Of a stretch of 64,000 nucleotides of DNA, positions 1-6,231 are shown one piece after another (positions within the stretch are counted from its first letter, which is position 1; every line of letters starts with the position of its first letter). Under the pieces are notes generated by a model, which saw only the letters and a program-made list of their open reading frames with translations, searched no databases and was not told the DNA's origin. Both the position numbers and the translations under genes were made by a program. Origin of the DNA: an uncultured Christensenellaceae bacterium (lineage in GTDB: Bacteria > Bacillota > Clostridia > Christensenellales > CAG-314); assembly GCA_910586625.1 (NCBI GenBank), contig CAJUIZ010000005.1, positions 1 through 64,000 on the forward strand, in the 5' to 3' direction.

Positions 1-70
1 TTAGCTCAGTTGGTAGAGCAACTGACTCTTAATCAGTGGGTCCAGGGTTCGAGTCCCTGAAGGTGTACCA
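1..70 (+). tRNA. tRNA-Lys (CTT), 5' end cut off by window
   Basis: The D arm, an anticodon stem-loop with CTT in a seven-base loop (CTCTTAA), the T arm with TTCGAGT and an encoded 3' CCA (68-70) are all visible. Pairing the 3' acceptor strand shows that base 1 of the window is tRNA position 7, so the first six nucleotides lie outside. It is the first of three clustered tRNA genes, 13 bp before tRNA-Leu. Confidence 0.95.
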
Positions 71-83
71 AACCAATCGACGT

Positions 84-167
84 GCGGATATGGCGGAATT
101 GGCAGACGCGCTAGACTTAGGATCTAGTGTCTTCGACGTGGGGGTTCAAGTCCCTTTATCCGCACCA
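84..167 (+). tRNA. tRNA-Leu (TAG)
   Basis: This is a class II tRNA with a 7-bp acceptor stem (GCGGATA/TATCCGC). The anticodon arm CTAGA-CTTAGGA-TCTAG exposes TAG. A long variable arm follows (TGTCTTCGACG region), then a T arm with TTCAAGT and an encoded CCA. All parts expected for leucine tRNA are present and it appears intact. Confidence 0.96.
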
Positions 168-196
168 AGTTGAATATGTAGCAAACTATACAGTTT

Positions 197-332
197 GCGG
201 GAGTGGCTCAGTGGCGCGGCGCGTTAAGCGCATATCCCCTGTGGGGATTGCGTAGCCGAAGCGGTCAAGAGCTGTGCTCGCAGACAGGGAGAGCCTGTGG
301 CTCTACCACGTTACAATTAAATAGTTATATTC
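197..332 (+). other. tRNA-derived debris between tRNA-Leu and tRNA-Gly
   Basis: Bases 197-214 repeat exactly the first 18 bases of the downstream tRNA-Gly (333-350), but the copy then diverges and has no Gly anticodon or T arm. Three small hairpins follow (GCGC-GTTAA-GCGC near 220-232, ATCCCC-TGT-GGGGAT at 234-248, GAGAGC/GCTCT near 289-305). Bases 255-270 (TAGCCGAAGCGGTCAAG) resemble the D arm of class II tRNAs. I could not fold the stretch into one complete tRNA. Inference: decayed or recombined tRNA genes. A small structured RNA remains possible. Confidence 0.5.
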
Positions 333-407
333 GCGGGAGTGGCTCAGTGGTAGAGCGCTGCCTTGCCAAGGCAGATATCGCGGGTTCGAATCCCGTCTCC
401 CGCTCCA
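333..407 (+). tRNA. tRNA-Gly (GCC)
   Basis: A complete cloverleaf is visible: acceptor GCGGGAG/CTCCCGC, D arm with GGCTCAGTGGTAGAGC, anticodon arm CTGCC-TTGCCAA-GGCAG exposing GCC, T arm with TTCGAAT, discriminator T and encoded CCA. It is followed after 1 bp by a strong terminator hairpin and is probably the last gene of the tRNA transcript. Confidence 0.97.
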
Positions 408-408
408 A

Positions 409-436
409 TACCCCGACGTATGTCGGGGTATTTTTA
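409..436 (+). terminator. Factor-independent terminator of the tRNA cluster
   Basis: A perfect 9-bp stem TACCCCGAC/GTCGGGGTA with a GTAT loop is followed by TTTTTAT. It starts one base after the CCA of tRNA-Gly. Confidence 0.9.
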
Positions 437-440
437 TATC

Positions 441-575
441 GTGTCAGGCTTCGAACCCGCGGATTTTCAATTACGCGGGCAGGACGTTCTCATCCCGTCT
501 TGCTCCATTGTCTCGGCGTATGCCGAGACAATTATTTTTACACGACGGGATTCGAACCCGTGTGTTTCGCGTAGT
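441..575. other. Further tRNA-like fragments on both strands
   Basis: The plus strand carries a degenerate 3' tRNA end (CATCCCGTCTTGCTCCA, 490-506) resembling the T arm, acceptor and CCA of tRNA-Gly. The minus strand carries a perfect T arm (ACGGG-TTCGAAT-CCCGT, about 542-560), preceded by bases resembling a class II variable arm (CGCGAAACACA). It also carries a second weaker TTCGAA motif near 449-460. No D arm or full acceptor stem accompanies any of them. They look like remnants of tRNA genes and not working ones. Confidence 0.45.
507..540 (+). terminator. Terminator hairpin inside the tRNA debris
   Basis: An 11-bp perfect stem ATTGTCTCGGC/GCCGAGACAAT (507-517 and 522-532) has a GTAT loop and a TATTTTTA tail. 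It directly follows a CCA-like tRNA 3' end, just as the 409-436 terminator follows tRNA-Gly. This suggests it once ended a second tRNA transcript. Confidence 0.75.
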
Positions 576-594
576 CTTGGAATTCCCAAATTAT

Positions 595-623
595 TTGACT
601 AAACATTTTGTTGATGTTATAAT
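595..623 (+). promoter_or_regulatory. Sigma-A-type promoter
   Basis: TTGACT (595-600) and TATAAT (618-623) are separated by exactly 17 bp. The predicted start near 630 would give about 125 nt of leader before the Nudix reading frame at 755. That leader (624-754) shows no gene. A second isolated TATAAT lies at 742-747, 7 bp before the ATG, with a poor -35. Confidence 0.75.
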
Positions 624-754
624 AAGCATACATAATGGTAATTAACGACGTTTAACTACAACTAACTACTATTAGTTACTCGCTATTACATCGTATCGCG
701 CGATTAGCAACGTATTTAGTAAAAAGCACGTTCGTGTACGATATAATAAAAAAT

Positions 755-1218
755 ATGAGCTACATATCAGAGTTAAGAAAAATAGATAAAGTTGGACATA
801 GACCGATTCAAGTCGTTGGATGCTGTGTTTATCTATTTGATGAAAAGGGAAGAATTCTGCTTACAAAACGTCAAGACGACGGAATTTGATGTGTTCCTGG
901 CGGTATAGTAGAGTTAGGCGAGACACCTTTGGAAGCTATAAAAAGAGAAACGTTTGAAGAAACCGGTTTGGAAATCTACGATTTGCAATTGTTCGACGTT
1001 ACGGGCGGACAAGACGGATATCATAAATATCCAAACGGAGACGTAATTTATTCAACAGACATTCGCTATATTTGCCGATCTTTTATCGGTACTCTTGTGA
1101 AACAGGATAGCGAGATTGGCGAATTGAGATTTTTAGTACTAATGAGCTCCCGTGTGATTTATGGAATACCGACAGACGAATAATTGGAAGAATTATAACT
1201 TCTAAACTTGTTTTATGA
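755..1218 (+). pseudogene. Nudix hydrolase, disrupted by a nonsense codon and a frameshift
   Basis: The frame from ATG 755 encodes a Nudix protein. The Nudix box is clear (GGIVELGETPLEA followed by REXXEEXG as RETFEETG, codons around 905-970). An in-frame TGA at 887-889 sits where the family normally has tryptophan just before the PGG motif, so a TGG to TGA change is likely. Near 1130 the frame must shift by one base, most simply by loss of one T in a five-T run. After the shift the conserved-looking tail FSTNELPCDLWNTDRR continues to a stop at 1216-1218. Two independent lesions argue for a dead gene. Family role: hydrolysis of nucleoside diphosphate-linked compounds, substrate unknown. Confidence 0.8.
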
Positions 1219-1309
1219 TTTTTTGTTTTGTTTGTTCGGGCTCAAATGTGTCCAAAGTAGATCCTATGTAACGGAAATATTTATCTGAGTGATAGCTTTT
1301 AGAAATTTT

Positions 1310-1822
1310 ATGGAAATATATACAAAAAGACTTGTTTTGCGACCGCTTTCGCCGAATGATTTGCAAACGACCCACGAATACGCATCCGATAAAGAAACCT
1401 GCAAATATATGGTTTTTCTGCCAAATAAAACGATTGACGAAACGGCGGAATTTTTACAGGCGGTGGAGCGCAATTGGAATGCCGAAAAGCCGCTGTCCTA
1501 CGAATTTGCAATATGTGCCGACGGCAGGCATATAGGCGCGATAAGCATTGCCCTCGAAAGCGAATCGGTCGGCGAATTCGGCTGGATACTCAATTGTGCT
1601 TATCAGGGGCGCGGCTACTGCACAGAAGCGGCAAAGGCACTCGTCCGTTTTGCCAAGGCGACGTTGAAGCTCGACAAATTGGTCGCTCATTGCGATACGC
1701 GCAACGTTGCAAGCTATCGTGTAATGGAAAAGTTGGGTATGCGCAGAATTTGTGAAAGCCGCCGCGAATATTTTGACGAACGCGGAATAGCGAGCAAATA
1801 CGAATACGCTATGGATTTGTAA
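1310..1822 (+). CDS. GNAT acetyltransferase, RimJ/RimL type
   Basis: An acetyl-CoA-dependent N-acetyltransferase of about 170 residues. It begins with the characteristic TKRLVLRPLSPND strand. It carries the acetyl-CoA loop YQGRGYCTEAAKAL around residues 102-115 and a C-terminal NVASYRVMEKLGM helix typical of the RimJ/RimL group. Substrates in this group include ribosomal protein N-termini and small amines, and the sequence does not tell which applies here. A GTG at 1289 is in frame, but the ATG at 1310 matches the usual family start. Neither has a clear ribosome binding site. It lies 13 bp before the HAD gene and is probably co-transcribed with it. Confidence 0.85.
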   Translation: MEIYTKRLVLRPLSPNDLQTTHEYASDKETCKYMVFLPNKTIDETAEFLQAVERNWNAEKPLSYEFAICADGRHIGAISIALESESVGEFGWILNCAYQGRGYCTEAAKALVRFAKATLKLDKLVAHCDTRNVASYRVMEKLGMRRICESRREYFDERGIASKYEYAMDL

Positions 1823-1835
1823 AACGGGAGATATT

Positions 1836-2537
1836 ATGGATATGAAATACGATATTTTACTGTTCGACGCGGACAATACCATTTTGGATTTCGACAAGTC
1901 CGAAGAACAGGCGTTAAGACAGGCTTTTGACGAATGCAGTTTGCCTTTTGGCGCGAATACTTTACCGACGTACCGCAAAAACAATATCCGCCAATGGCAA
2001 TTATTCGAGCAAGGAATAATAGAAAAAAGTCAAGTGCTTGTAAATCGCTTTGCGGAAACGTTTGCGGAATTGAATTTGCCAAGCGAAAAGGTCGACAGAG
2101 CTTCGGCGTTATACGAAGAATACCTGCATTACGGATACTATACCGTCGCTTACGCGGAAGAAGTATTGGAAGAATTGGGAAAAAATTGCAGACTTTTCAT
2201 TGTTTCCAACGGAGTTAAATCTATACAGGACAGCCGTATGAAGGGCAGCGGCTTGGGAAAATATTTTATCAAACGTTTCGTTTCGGAAGAAGTAGGCTTC
2301 CCCAAACCGCAAAAAGGCTTTTTCGATTATTGCTTTGAACGTATATCAGACTTTGATAAGTCGCGCGCGTTCATAATAGGCGACTCCTTAACCAGCGATA
2401 TCCAAGGCGGAGTAAATGCAGAAATCGACACTTGCTGGTTCAATCCCAATCATATTGTCAACTCGTCAGACATAATGCCGAACTACGAAATAGACGATTT
2501 GCGGCAGTTGACATCAATTGTAAACGGTAATAAATAG
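1836..2537 (+). CDS. yjjG: HAD-superfamily (YjjG-type) 5'-nucleotidase
   Basis: A cytosolic phosphatase of 233 residues with all four HAD motifs: DADNTILDF near residue 11 (nucleophile and acid/base Asp), SNG near 124, the motif III lysine in FPKPQKGFF near 155, and GDSLTSDIQGG near 180. Length and motif I match the YjjG/YfnB branch, which dephosphorylates non-canonical pyrimidine nucleotides (house-cleaning). That substrate is taken from family knowledge. A GGGAG ribosome binding site lies 6-7 bp before the ATG. It shares a run with the upstream acetyltransferase and the unknown gene downstream. Confidence 0.85.
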   Translation: MDMKYDILLFDADNTILDFDKSEEQALRQAFDECSLPFGANTLPTYRKNNIRQWQLFEQGIIEKSQVLVNRFAETFAELNLPSEKVDRASALYEEYLHYGYYTVAYAEEVLEELGKNCRLFIVSNGVKSIQDSRMKGSGLGKYFIKRFVSEEVGFPKPQKGFFDYCFERISDFDKSRAFIIGDSLTSDIQGGVNAEIDTCWFNPNHIVNSSDIMPNYEIDDLRQLTSIVNGNK

Positions 2538-2558
2538 TTCAAACGGGAGAAAAAGTCA

Positions 2559-3071
2559 TTGTTCAAAACCATTAAAGAAGCTGTAAGCAAAATCGTTATT
2601 CCCGTATTTCTTGAAAACGGCTTTGTTTTGGGAAAAGACGGTTGCAATACATATTATCGTAAATCGGAAAATTATTTGGAAATCATTTATATAGGCCCGA
2701 CAAAGTATGGAAATTCGTACGTTGTCAGGGCATCAATAGTGTATTTGAGTAATAACGAGAAAAATAATAATATCGATTACCGTTTATTTACGGGCAATAT
2801 CGATGAAATAATCCCAGATGAGTGCATAAAAGAATATTATATGAAAGGATGTTTCGGTACTGACGAGTTCTTTTTTCATAACGTTTATTATGATATTGGT
2901 ATGGGATTGGGCGTAATAGGAGTCGCAAAAAATGCAAAGAAGCCTTTTGGCATCAGACTTCAGAAATATGACGATAATACTTACGGAAAAGTGTGTAATA
3001 AGATTGTCAAAAAAATGCCTAAATTGTTAAAATGGCTGGACAATATGAAAACGAAAAACAAACATGTTTAA
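2559..3071 (+). CDS. Unknown protein, DUF4304-like
   Basis: A 170-residue soluble protein with no signal peptide or membrane segment. The start is TTG at 2559, with GGGAG about 9 bp upstream. The N-terminus (MFKTIKEAVSKIVIPVF, then NGF and a YYRKSENYLEI strand) recalls DUF4304 proteins, but I cannot verify that. The rest is rich in Asn, Lys and Tyr, with an FFFHNVYYDIG stretch near residue 106, and the C-terminus is basic. It is more AT-rich than its neighbours, which may mean recent acquisition. Its end overlaps the end of rdgB on the other strand by 4 bp. Confidence 0.6.
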   Translation: MFKTIKEAVSKIVIPVFLENGFVLGKDGCNTYYRKSENYLEIIYIGPTKYGNSYVVRASIVYLSNNEKNNNIDYRLFTGNIDEIIPDECIKEYYMKGCFGTDEFFFHNVYYDIGMGLGVIGVAKNAKKPFGIRLQKYDDNTYGKVCNKIVKKMPKLLKWLDNMKTKNKHV

Positions 3072-3661
3072 TTGTCTTTTAATTTATTTAGTAAATTTCT
3101 CAACGCGCGGGAGCGGTGGCTCACCGCGTTTTTTTCTGCTTCCGAAGCGTTGCCGAAGCTTTTGCCCAACTCGTCGCAGAAAAATATGCAATCGTAGCCG
3201 AAGCCGTTGTCGCCCGTTTCTGCTTCCAAAATACGTCCGTCTACGCGTCCGTCGGCGGCGAACAGGGTTCCGTCGGGATAACGCAGGACGACTGCGGTTT
3301 GGAAATATGCGGAACGGTCGCTTTTTTGCTGCAAATCTTCCAATAATTTTTTGCGGTTTTTTGCGCTGTCGTGATCGCCGCCGTATCTGGCGGAATACAC
3401 GCCCGGTTCTCCGTTAAGCGCATTGACGCACAGACCGGTATCGTCCGCTAAAACGGCACAGCCGCGCGCAGAACCTGCTACGGCGTTAGCTTTGATAAGC
3501 GCATTTTCGTAGAAGGTTTCACCTGTTTCTTCGGGGGCGCAGTTTATATCCGCTTCCTTCAAACTTATAATCTTGTCGAAACAGCCGTTCAGTATCTGTT
3601 TTATTTCCGCTATTTTGTGGGCGTTATTGCTCGCTATCAGCAGTGTGGTTTTGTTCTTCAT
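3068..3661 (-). CDS. rdgB: RdgB/HAM1 non-canonical purine NTP pyrophosphatase
   Basis: Hydrolyses dITP, XTP and ITP to monophosphates and keeps deaminated purines out of DNA and RNA. The 197-residue length is normal. Family motifs are in order: IASNNAHKIAEI at residues 9-20, ADDTGLCVNALNGEPGVYSA near 71-91 with the catalytic/metal Asp pair, and the C-terminal GNASEAEKNAVSHRSRAL near 169-187 with the SHR substrate-contact motif. It starts inside the end of the upstream PH-like membrane gene (38-bp overlap), so the two are translated from one minus-strand message. Confidence 0.95.
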   Translation of the reverse strand: MKNKTTLLIASNNAHKIAEIKQILNGCFDKIISLKEADINCAPEETGETFYENALIKANAVAGSARGCAVLADDTGLCVNALNGEPGVYSARYGGDHDSAKNRKKLLEDLQQKSDRSAYFQTAVVLRYPDGTLFAADGRVDGRILEAETGDNGFGYDCIFFCDELGKSFGNASEAEKNAVSHRSRALRNLLNKLKDN

Positions 3662-4091
3662 AAAATACTATATTGGGGTTTAGCGAAAGCAGCAAATCCT
3701 TCATTTTGCCGTACTGCTTGGGGTTGATTACTATTGCGGCGATTATTGGGTCTACGCCGTCTTTGTACAGATAGCTTATATACATACGTCCGTTTTCTAT
3801 TACGATATTCAGTATTTTGTCTATCCGTACGCGCCCGCCCAAAACGTCGATAAAGCCGAGATTGAGCCGTAAAAAATTTTTGTCTACTTTGTAGTGCAGT
3901 GTGGCGAAAAGTAACGCAATTACGGTGCATAACGGGCATATGCTAAGTAGCAGAATGGCTCTGTTTTGCGACAGCTCTATCTGAACGCCTGCAATAACCA
4001 ATAATCCGACGATTGCTCCGACTAACGATACCGCTGCCATAACATACAGCAAAACTTTTATAACGGGTGTAAAATACGCTTGAAATCTCAT
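3624..4091 (-). CDS. Small membrane protein with PH-like domain
   Basis: A 155-residue protein with two hydrophobic segments (roughly residues 10-35 and 45-65). They are followed by a soluble beta-rich part (VDKNFLRLNLGFIDVLGGRVRIDKILNIV and beyond) resembling bacterial PH-like domains of the YdbS/bPH type. The function is unknown. The start is taken as ATG 4091, because a -10 box ends 6 bp upstream and the protein then opens with MRFQAYF before the first membrane helix. No ribosome binding site is possible in so short a leader. It overlaps rdgB and is divergent from alr. Confidence 0.65.
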   Translation of the reverse strand: MRFQAYFTPVIKVLLYVMAAVSLVGAIVGLLVIAGVQIELSQNRAILLLSICPLCTVIALLFATLHYKVDKNFLRLNLGFIDVLGGRVRIDKILNIVIENGRMYISYLYKDGVDPIIAAIVINPKQYGKMKDLLLSLNPNIVFYEEQNHTADSEQ

Positions 4092-4097
4092 AGAAAT

Positions 4098-4126
4098 ATT
4101 GTAGCACATTTGCCCGATATAGTAAA
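4098..4126 (-). promoter_or_regulatory. Minus-strand promoter giving a leaderless start
   Basis: Read on the minus strand, TTTACT and TACAAT are separated by 17 bp. TACAAT ends only 6 bp before the ATG at 4091, so the transcript should begin at or next to the start codon. Confidence 0.65.
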
Positions 4127-4157
4127 TATAATTATTAAAGTATTTAGGAGATTGACG

Positions 4158-5159
4158 TTGCAAACAATAGATTACGACGCATTGATTAAAAATGCCGAGT
4201 ATTTCAAAAAAATTTTGGGCGACTCTAAGCTGTGCGCGGTTATCAAAAACGACGCTTACGGACACGGATTGGAACGCGTTGCGCGTTACCTTGCGCCTAT
4301 TGCGGACTTTTTTGCAGTGGGCAGTGTTTACGAAGCGGAGCAGGTCGCGCACTTTGACCGCGACGTTTTGGTGCTTATTCCGACGACGGCCGAGAACGAG
4401 ATAGTCAGGGCTGTCGAATCGGAGACAGTTCTTACCGTCGACAGCTTTACAACGCTTTTTGCAGTCAACACATCGGCAGAAAAAGCCGGCAAACGAGCGC
4501 GGGCTCATATCAAAATAGACAGCGGAATGTCGCGGTTGGGCTTTCTGCAAAATGATTTGCCTAATTTAATAAATACGCTTAAAAAGCTGCATTCAATAGA
4601 CGTAGAAGGCGTATATTCGCACTTCTGGGGCGACGGCGAGCAAAGCTGCGACAATCAACTCGAATACTACTTGAAGTGCGCCGAAATGCTGGAAAACGGC
4701 TTAAACAAGCGTTTAATAAAGCATATCGCCAATACTTCCGCCGCGTTGTTATCCGATAAATACCGTTTGGATATGGCGCGCGTGGGACTGGGCTTGTACG
4801 GCTACGGAAACAACGCTTTGCGCCCCGTAAAAACGGTTACGACCCGCGTTGTAGCCGTTAAACGCGTATTGCGCGGCGAAGTAGTGGGCTACGGCGGAAT
4901 ATTCAAGTGCGAAAAAGACGTGGATATTGCGGTAATAAACGTGGGCTACGCAAACGGCTTCGCGCGTACTCTTACAAATGCTTGCGTGCGCGTAAACGGA
5001 AGATTCTGTCCTGTTGTGGCGGTGTGCATGGCAATGATAATGGCGGACGTAAGCGGCGTTTCGGTACAAGTGGGCGACGAAGTAACTCTTGTGGGTGAAG
5101 GCGTAAATATCAGTAACGAAAAGGTTATAATATACGAGTTACTGTGTAATCTGCATTAG
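4158..5159 (+). CDS. alr: Alanine racemase, atypical
   Basis: A PLP enzyme that interconverts L- and D-alanine for peptidoglycan. The PLP lysine is in AVIKNDAYGHG near residue 35 and the catalytic Tyr in VGYGGIF near residue 238. A TTG at 4158 is preferred because AGGAG sits 7 bp upstream and the protein then starts MQTIDYDALIKN, as in the family. An in-frame ATG at 4080 adds 26 non-conserved residues. Two oddities: the usual CMD motif is CMA (VCMAMIMADVSG), and the protein stops at YELLCNLH without the usual final segment containing RxPR. The length is 333 residues against about 370-390. It is probably active but divergent. Confidence 0.85.
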   Translation: MQTIDYDALIKNAEYFKKILGDSKLCAVIKNDAYGHGLERVARYLAPIADFFAVGSVYEAEQVAHFDRDVLVLIPTTAENEIVRAVESETVLTVDSFTTLFAVNTSAEKAGKRARAHIKIDSGMSRLGFLQNDLPNLINTLKKLHSIDVEGVYSHFWGDGEQSCDNQLEYYLKCAEMLENGLNKRLIKHIANTSAALLSDKYRLDMARVGLGLYGYGNNALRPVKTVTTRVVAVKRVLRGEVVGYGGIFKCEKDVDIAVINVGYANGFARTLTNACVRVNGRFCPVVAVCMAMIMADVSGVSVQVGDEVTLVGEGVNISNEKVIIYELLCNLH

Positions 5160-5170
5160 GATAAAACTTC

Positions 5171-5199
5171 TTTACTAATTTGCTTAAATAGTGTACAAT
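5171..5199 (+). promoter_or_regulatory. Promoter of rsmD-coaD
   Basis: TTTACT (5171-5176) and TACAAT (5194-5199) are spaced by 17 bp. The -10 box ends 11 bp before the rsmD ATG, leaving a leader of only a few nucleotides and no Shine-Dalgarno sequence. Confidence 0.65.
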
Positions 5200-5210
5200 A
5201 TTACGGTATT

Positions 5211-5759
5211 ATGAGAGTAATTACCGGAAAATACAAGGGGCGCACGCTAATCGCTCCCAAGGAAAACGCCCGTCCGACGTTGGACAGAATGAAGGAAACT
5301 CTGTTTAATATTATTAACGGCAAAATAAACGGCGCTACGGTTTTGGACCTGTTTGCGGGTTCGGGACAGTTTGCGATAGAGTGTTTAAGTCGCGGAGCCC
5401 AAAGGGCGGTTTTGTGCGATAACAGCCGTTCGGCGCTGGACGCTATTAGGGCGAATTTTGCCAAAATAGGCGAAAAAGAAGAACTGTTCGTTTGTGATTA
5501 CAAGGCTTGTTTGTCGGCGTTGAAATGCAAGTTCGATATAATTTTCGTCGATCCGCCTTACAAGTCCGGATACTATCAAGACGTATTGGAAACGTTAAGT
5601 TCGCTGAATTTGCTTGCGGACGGCGGAGTTGTTATATGCGAACATTTAGCGGAAGACAAATTGCCCGCGGACGTTAGCGGACTGTCCGTTTTCGATTGCA
5701 GAAAGATGGGAACGGTGCAATTCGAATTTTACAAAAGGAGTTGTCAGTTATGCGAATAG
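5211..5759 (+). CDS. rsmD: 16S rRNA (guanine966-N2)-methyltransferase RsmD
   Basis: An SAM-dependent methyltransferase acting on G966 of 16S rRNA in the assembling 30S subunit. It opens with MRVITGKYKGRTLIAPK and the RPTLDRMKETLFNI block. The SAM site DLFAGSGQFAIE is near residue 46 and the catalytic VDPPYK near 112. The 182-residue length is normal. The rsmD-coaD pair is conserved across Bacillota. The coaD start lies inside its last codons (10-bp overlap). No ribosome binding site is visible, consistent with the promoter placed immediately upstream. Confidence 0.95.
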   Translation: MRVITGKYKGRTLIAPKENARPTLDRMKETLFNIINGKINGATVLDLFAGSGQFAIECLSRGAQRAVLCDNSRSALDAIRANFAKIGEKEELFVCDYKACLSALKCKFDIIFVDPPYKSGYYQDVLETLSSLNLLADGGVVICEHLAEDKLPADVSGLSVFDCRKMGTVQFEFYKRSCQLCE

Positions 5760-6229
5760 GCGTTTTTGCAGGGTCGTTTTGCCCCGTTACGAAAGGTCAC
5801 GTAGACGCGATAGAAAAGGCGGCTAAGCTTGTGGACAAGCTGTACGTCGTAATGGGCGTAAATACGAACAAAAGCTATGCCATTTCCAAGCAAGCTCGGT
5901 TCGAAATGCTTTCAAGGTCAATCAATCATATCCAAAACGTTCAAGCGGTTGCATTCGACGGTATGCTGACGGAGTACTGCAAGCAGGTAAACGCAAGCGT
6001 TATGATTAAGTCCGTACGCAATGCTATGGATACGCAGTCCGTAATAGATTTGTCTGACATAAACGAAGCTTACTGGGACGGCGAAACGGTTTTCGTTGTG
6101 GGAAGCAAGGACTACCGCCATATTTCCAGTTCGTTGGTTCGCGAGCTGGCTTTGCTGAAACAAAACTACGACAATTATGTGCCAAGCTGCTGCGTGGAAG
6201 AATTGCACAAGTATTTGGCGGTAGAATAA
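5750..6229 (+). CDS. coaD: Phosphopantetheine adenylyltransferase
   Basis: Transfers AMP from ATP to 4'-phosphopantetheine, the penultimate step of coenzyme A synthesis. The ATG at 5750 follows AGGAG by 9 bp and gives MRIGVFAGSF, the expected nucleotidyltransferase start. The T/SxGH ATP motif is present (KGH near residue 18), as is the C-terminal ISSSLVREL near 126. Deviations: GSFDP is GSFCP, and the region normally reading VRGLR is IKSVR, so ligand contacts may differ. The 159-residue length is typical. It is coupled to rsmD and followed after 2 bp by the DAHP synthase gene. Confidence 0.9.
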   Translation: MRIGVFAGSFCPVTKGHVDAIEKAAKLVDKLYVVMGVNTNKSYAISKQARFEMLSRSINHIQNVQAVAFDGMLTEYCKQVNASVMIKSVRNAMDTQSVIDLSDINEAYWDGETVFVVGSKDYRHISSSLVRELALLKQNYDNYVPSCCVEELHKYLAVE

Positions 6230-6231
6230 AT

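Noticed and set aside
197..332. SRP RNA or other known small RNA
   Set aside because: The conserved SRP domain IV motif (GGUCAGG...GGAAGG...GCAGC) is absent, and no other known RNA was recognised.
203..602. Two plus-strand open frames across the tRNA cluster
   Set aside because: They run through tRNA genes and terminators and have no ribosome binding site.
887..889. TGA inside the Nudix frame as tryptophan or selenocysteine
   Set aside because: TGA serves as the stop of several intact genes here (topA, ispG, aspS), a second lesion (frameshift) lies downstream, and no SECIS-like hairpin is evident.
3624..4550. A 308-codon minus-strand frame starting inside alr
   Set aside because: Only its last 155 codons (from 4091) look like a protein. 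The upstream part is antisense to alr, and a promoter lies just before 4091.
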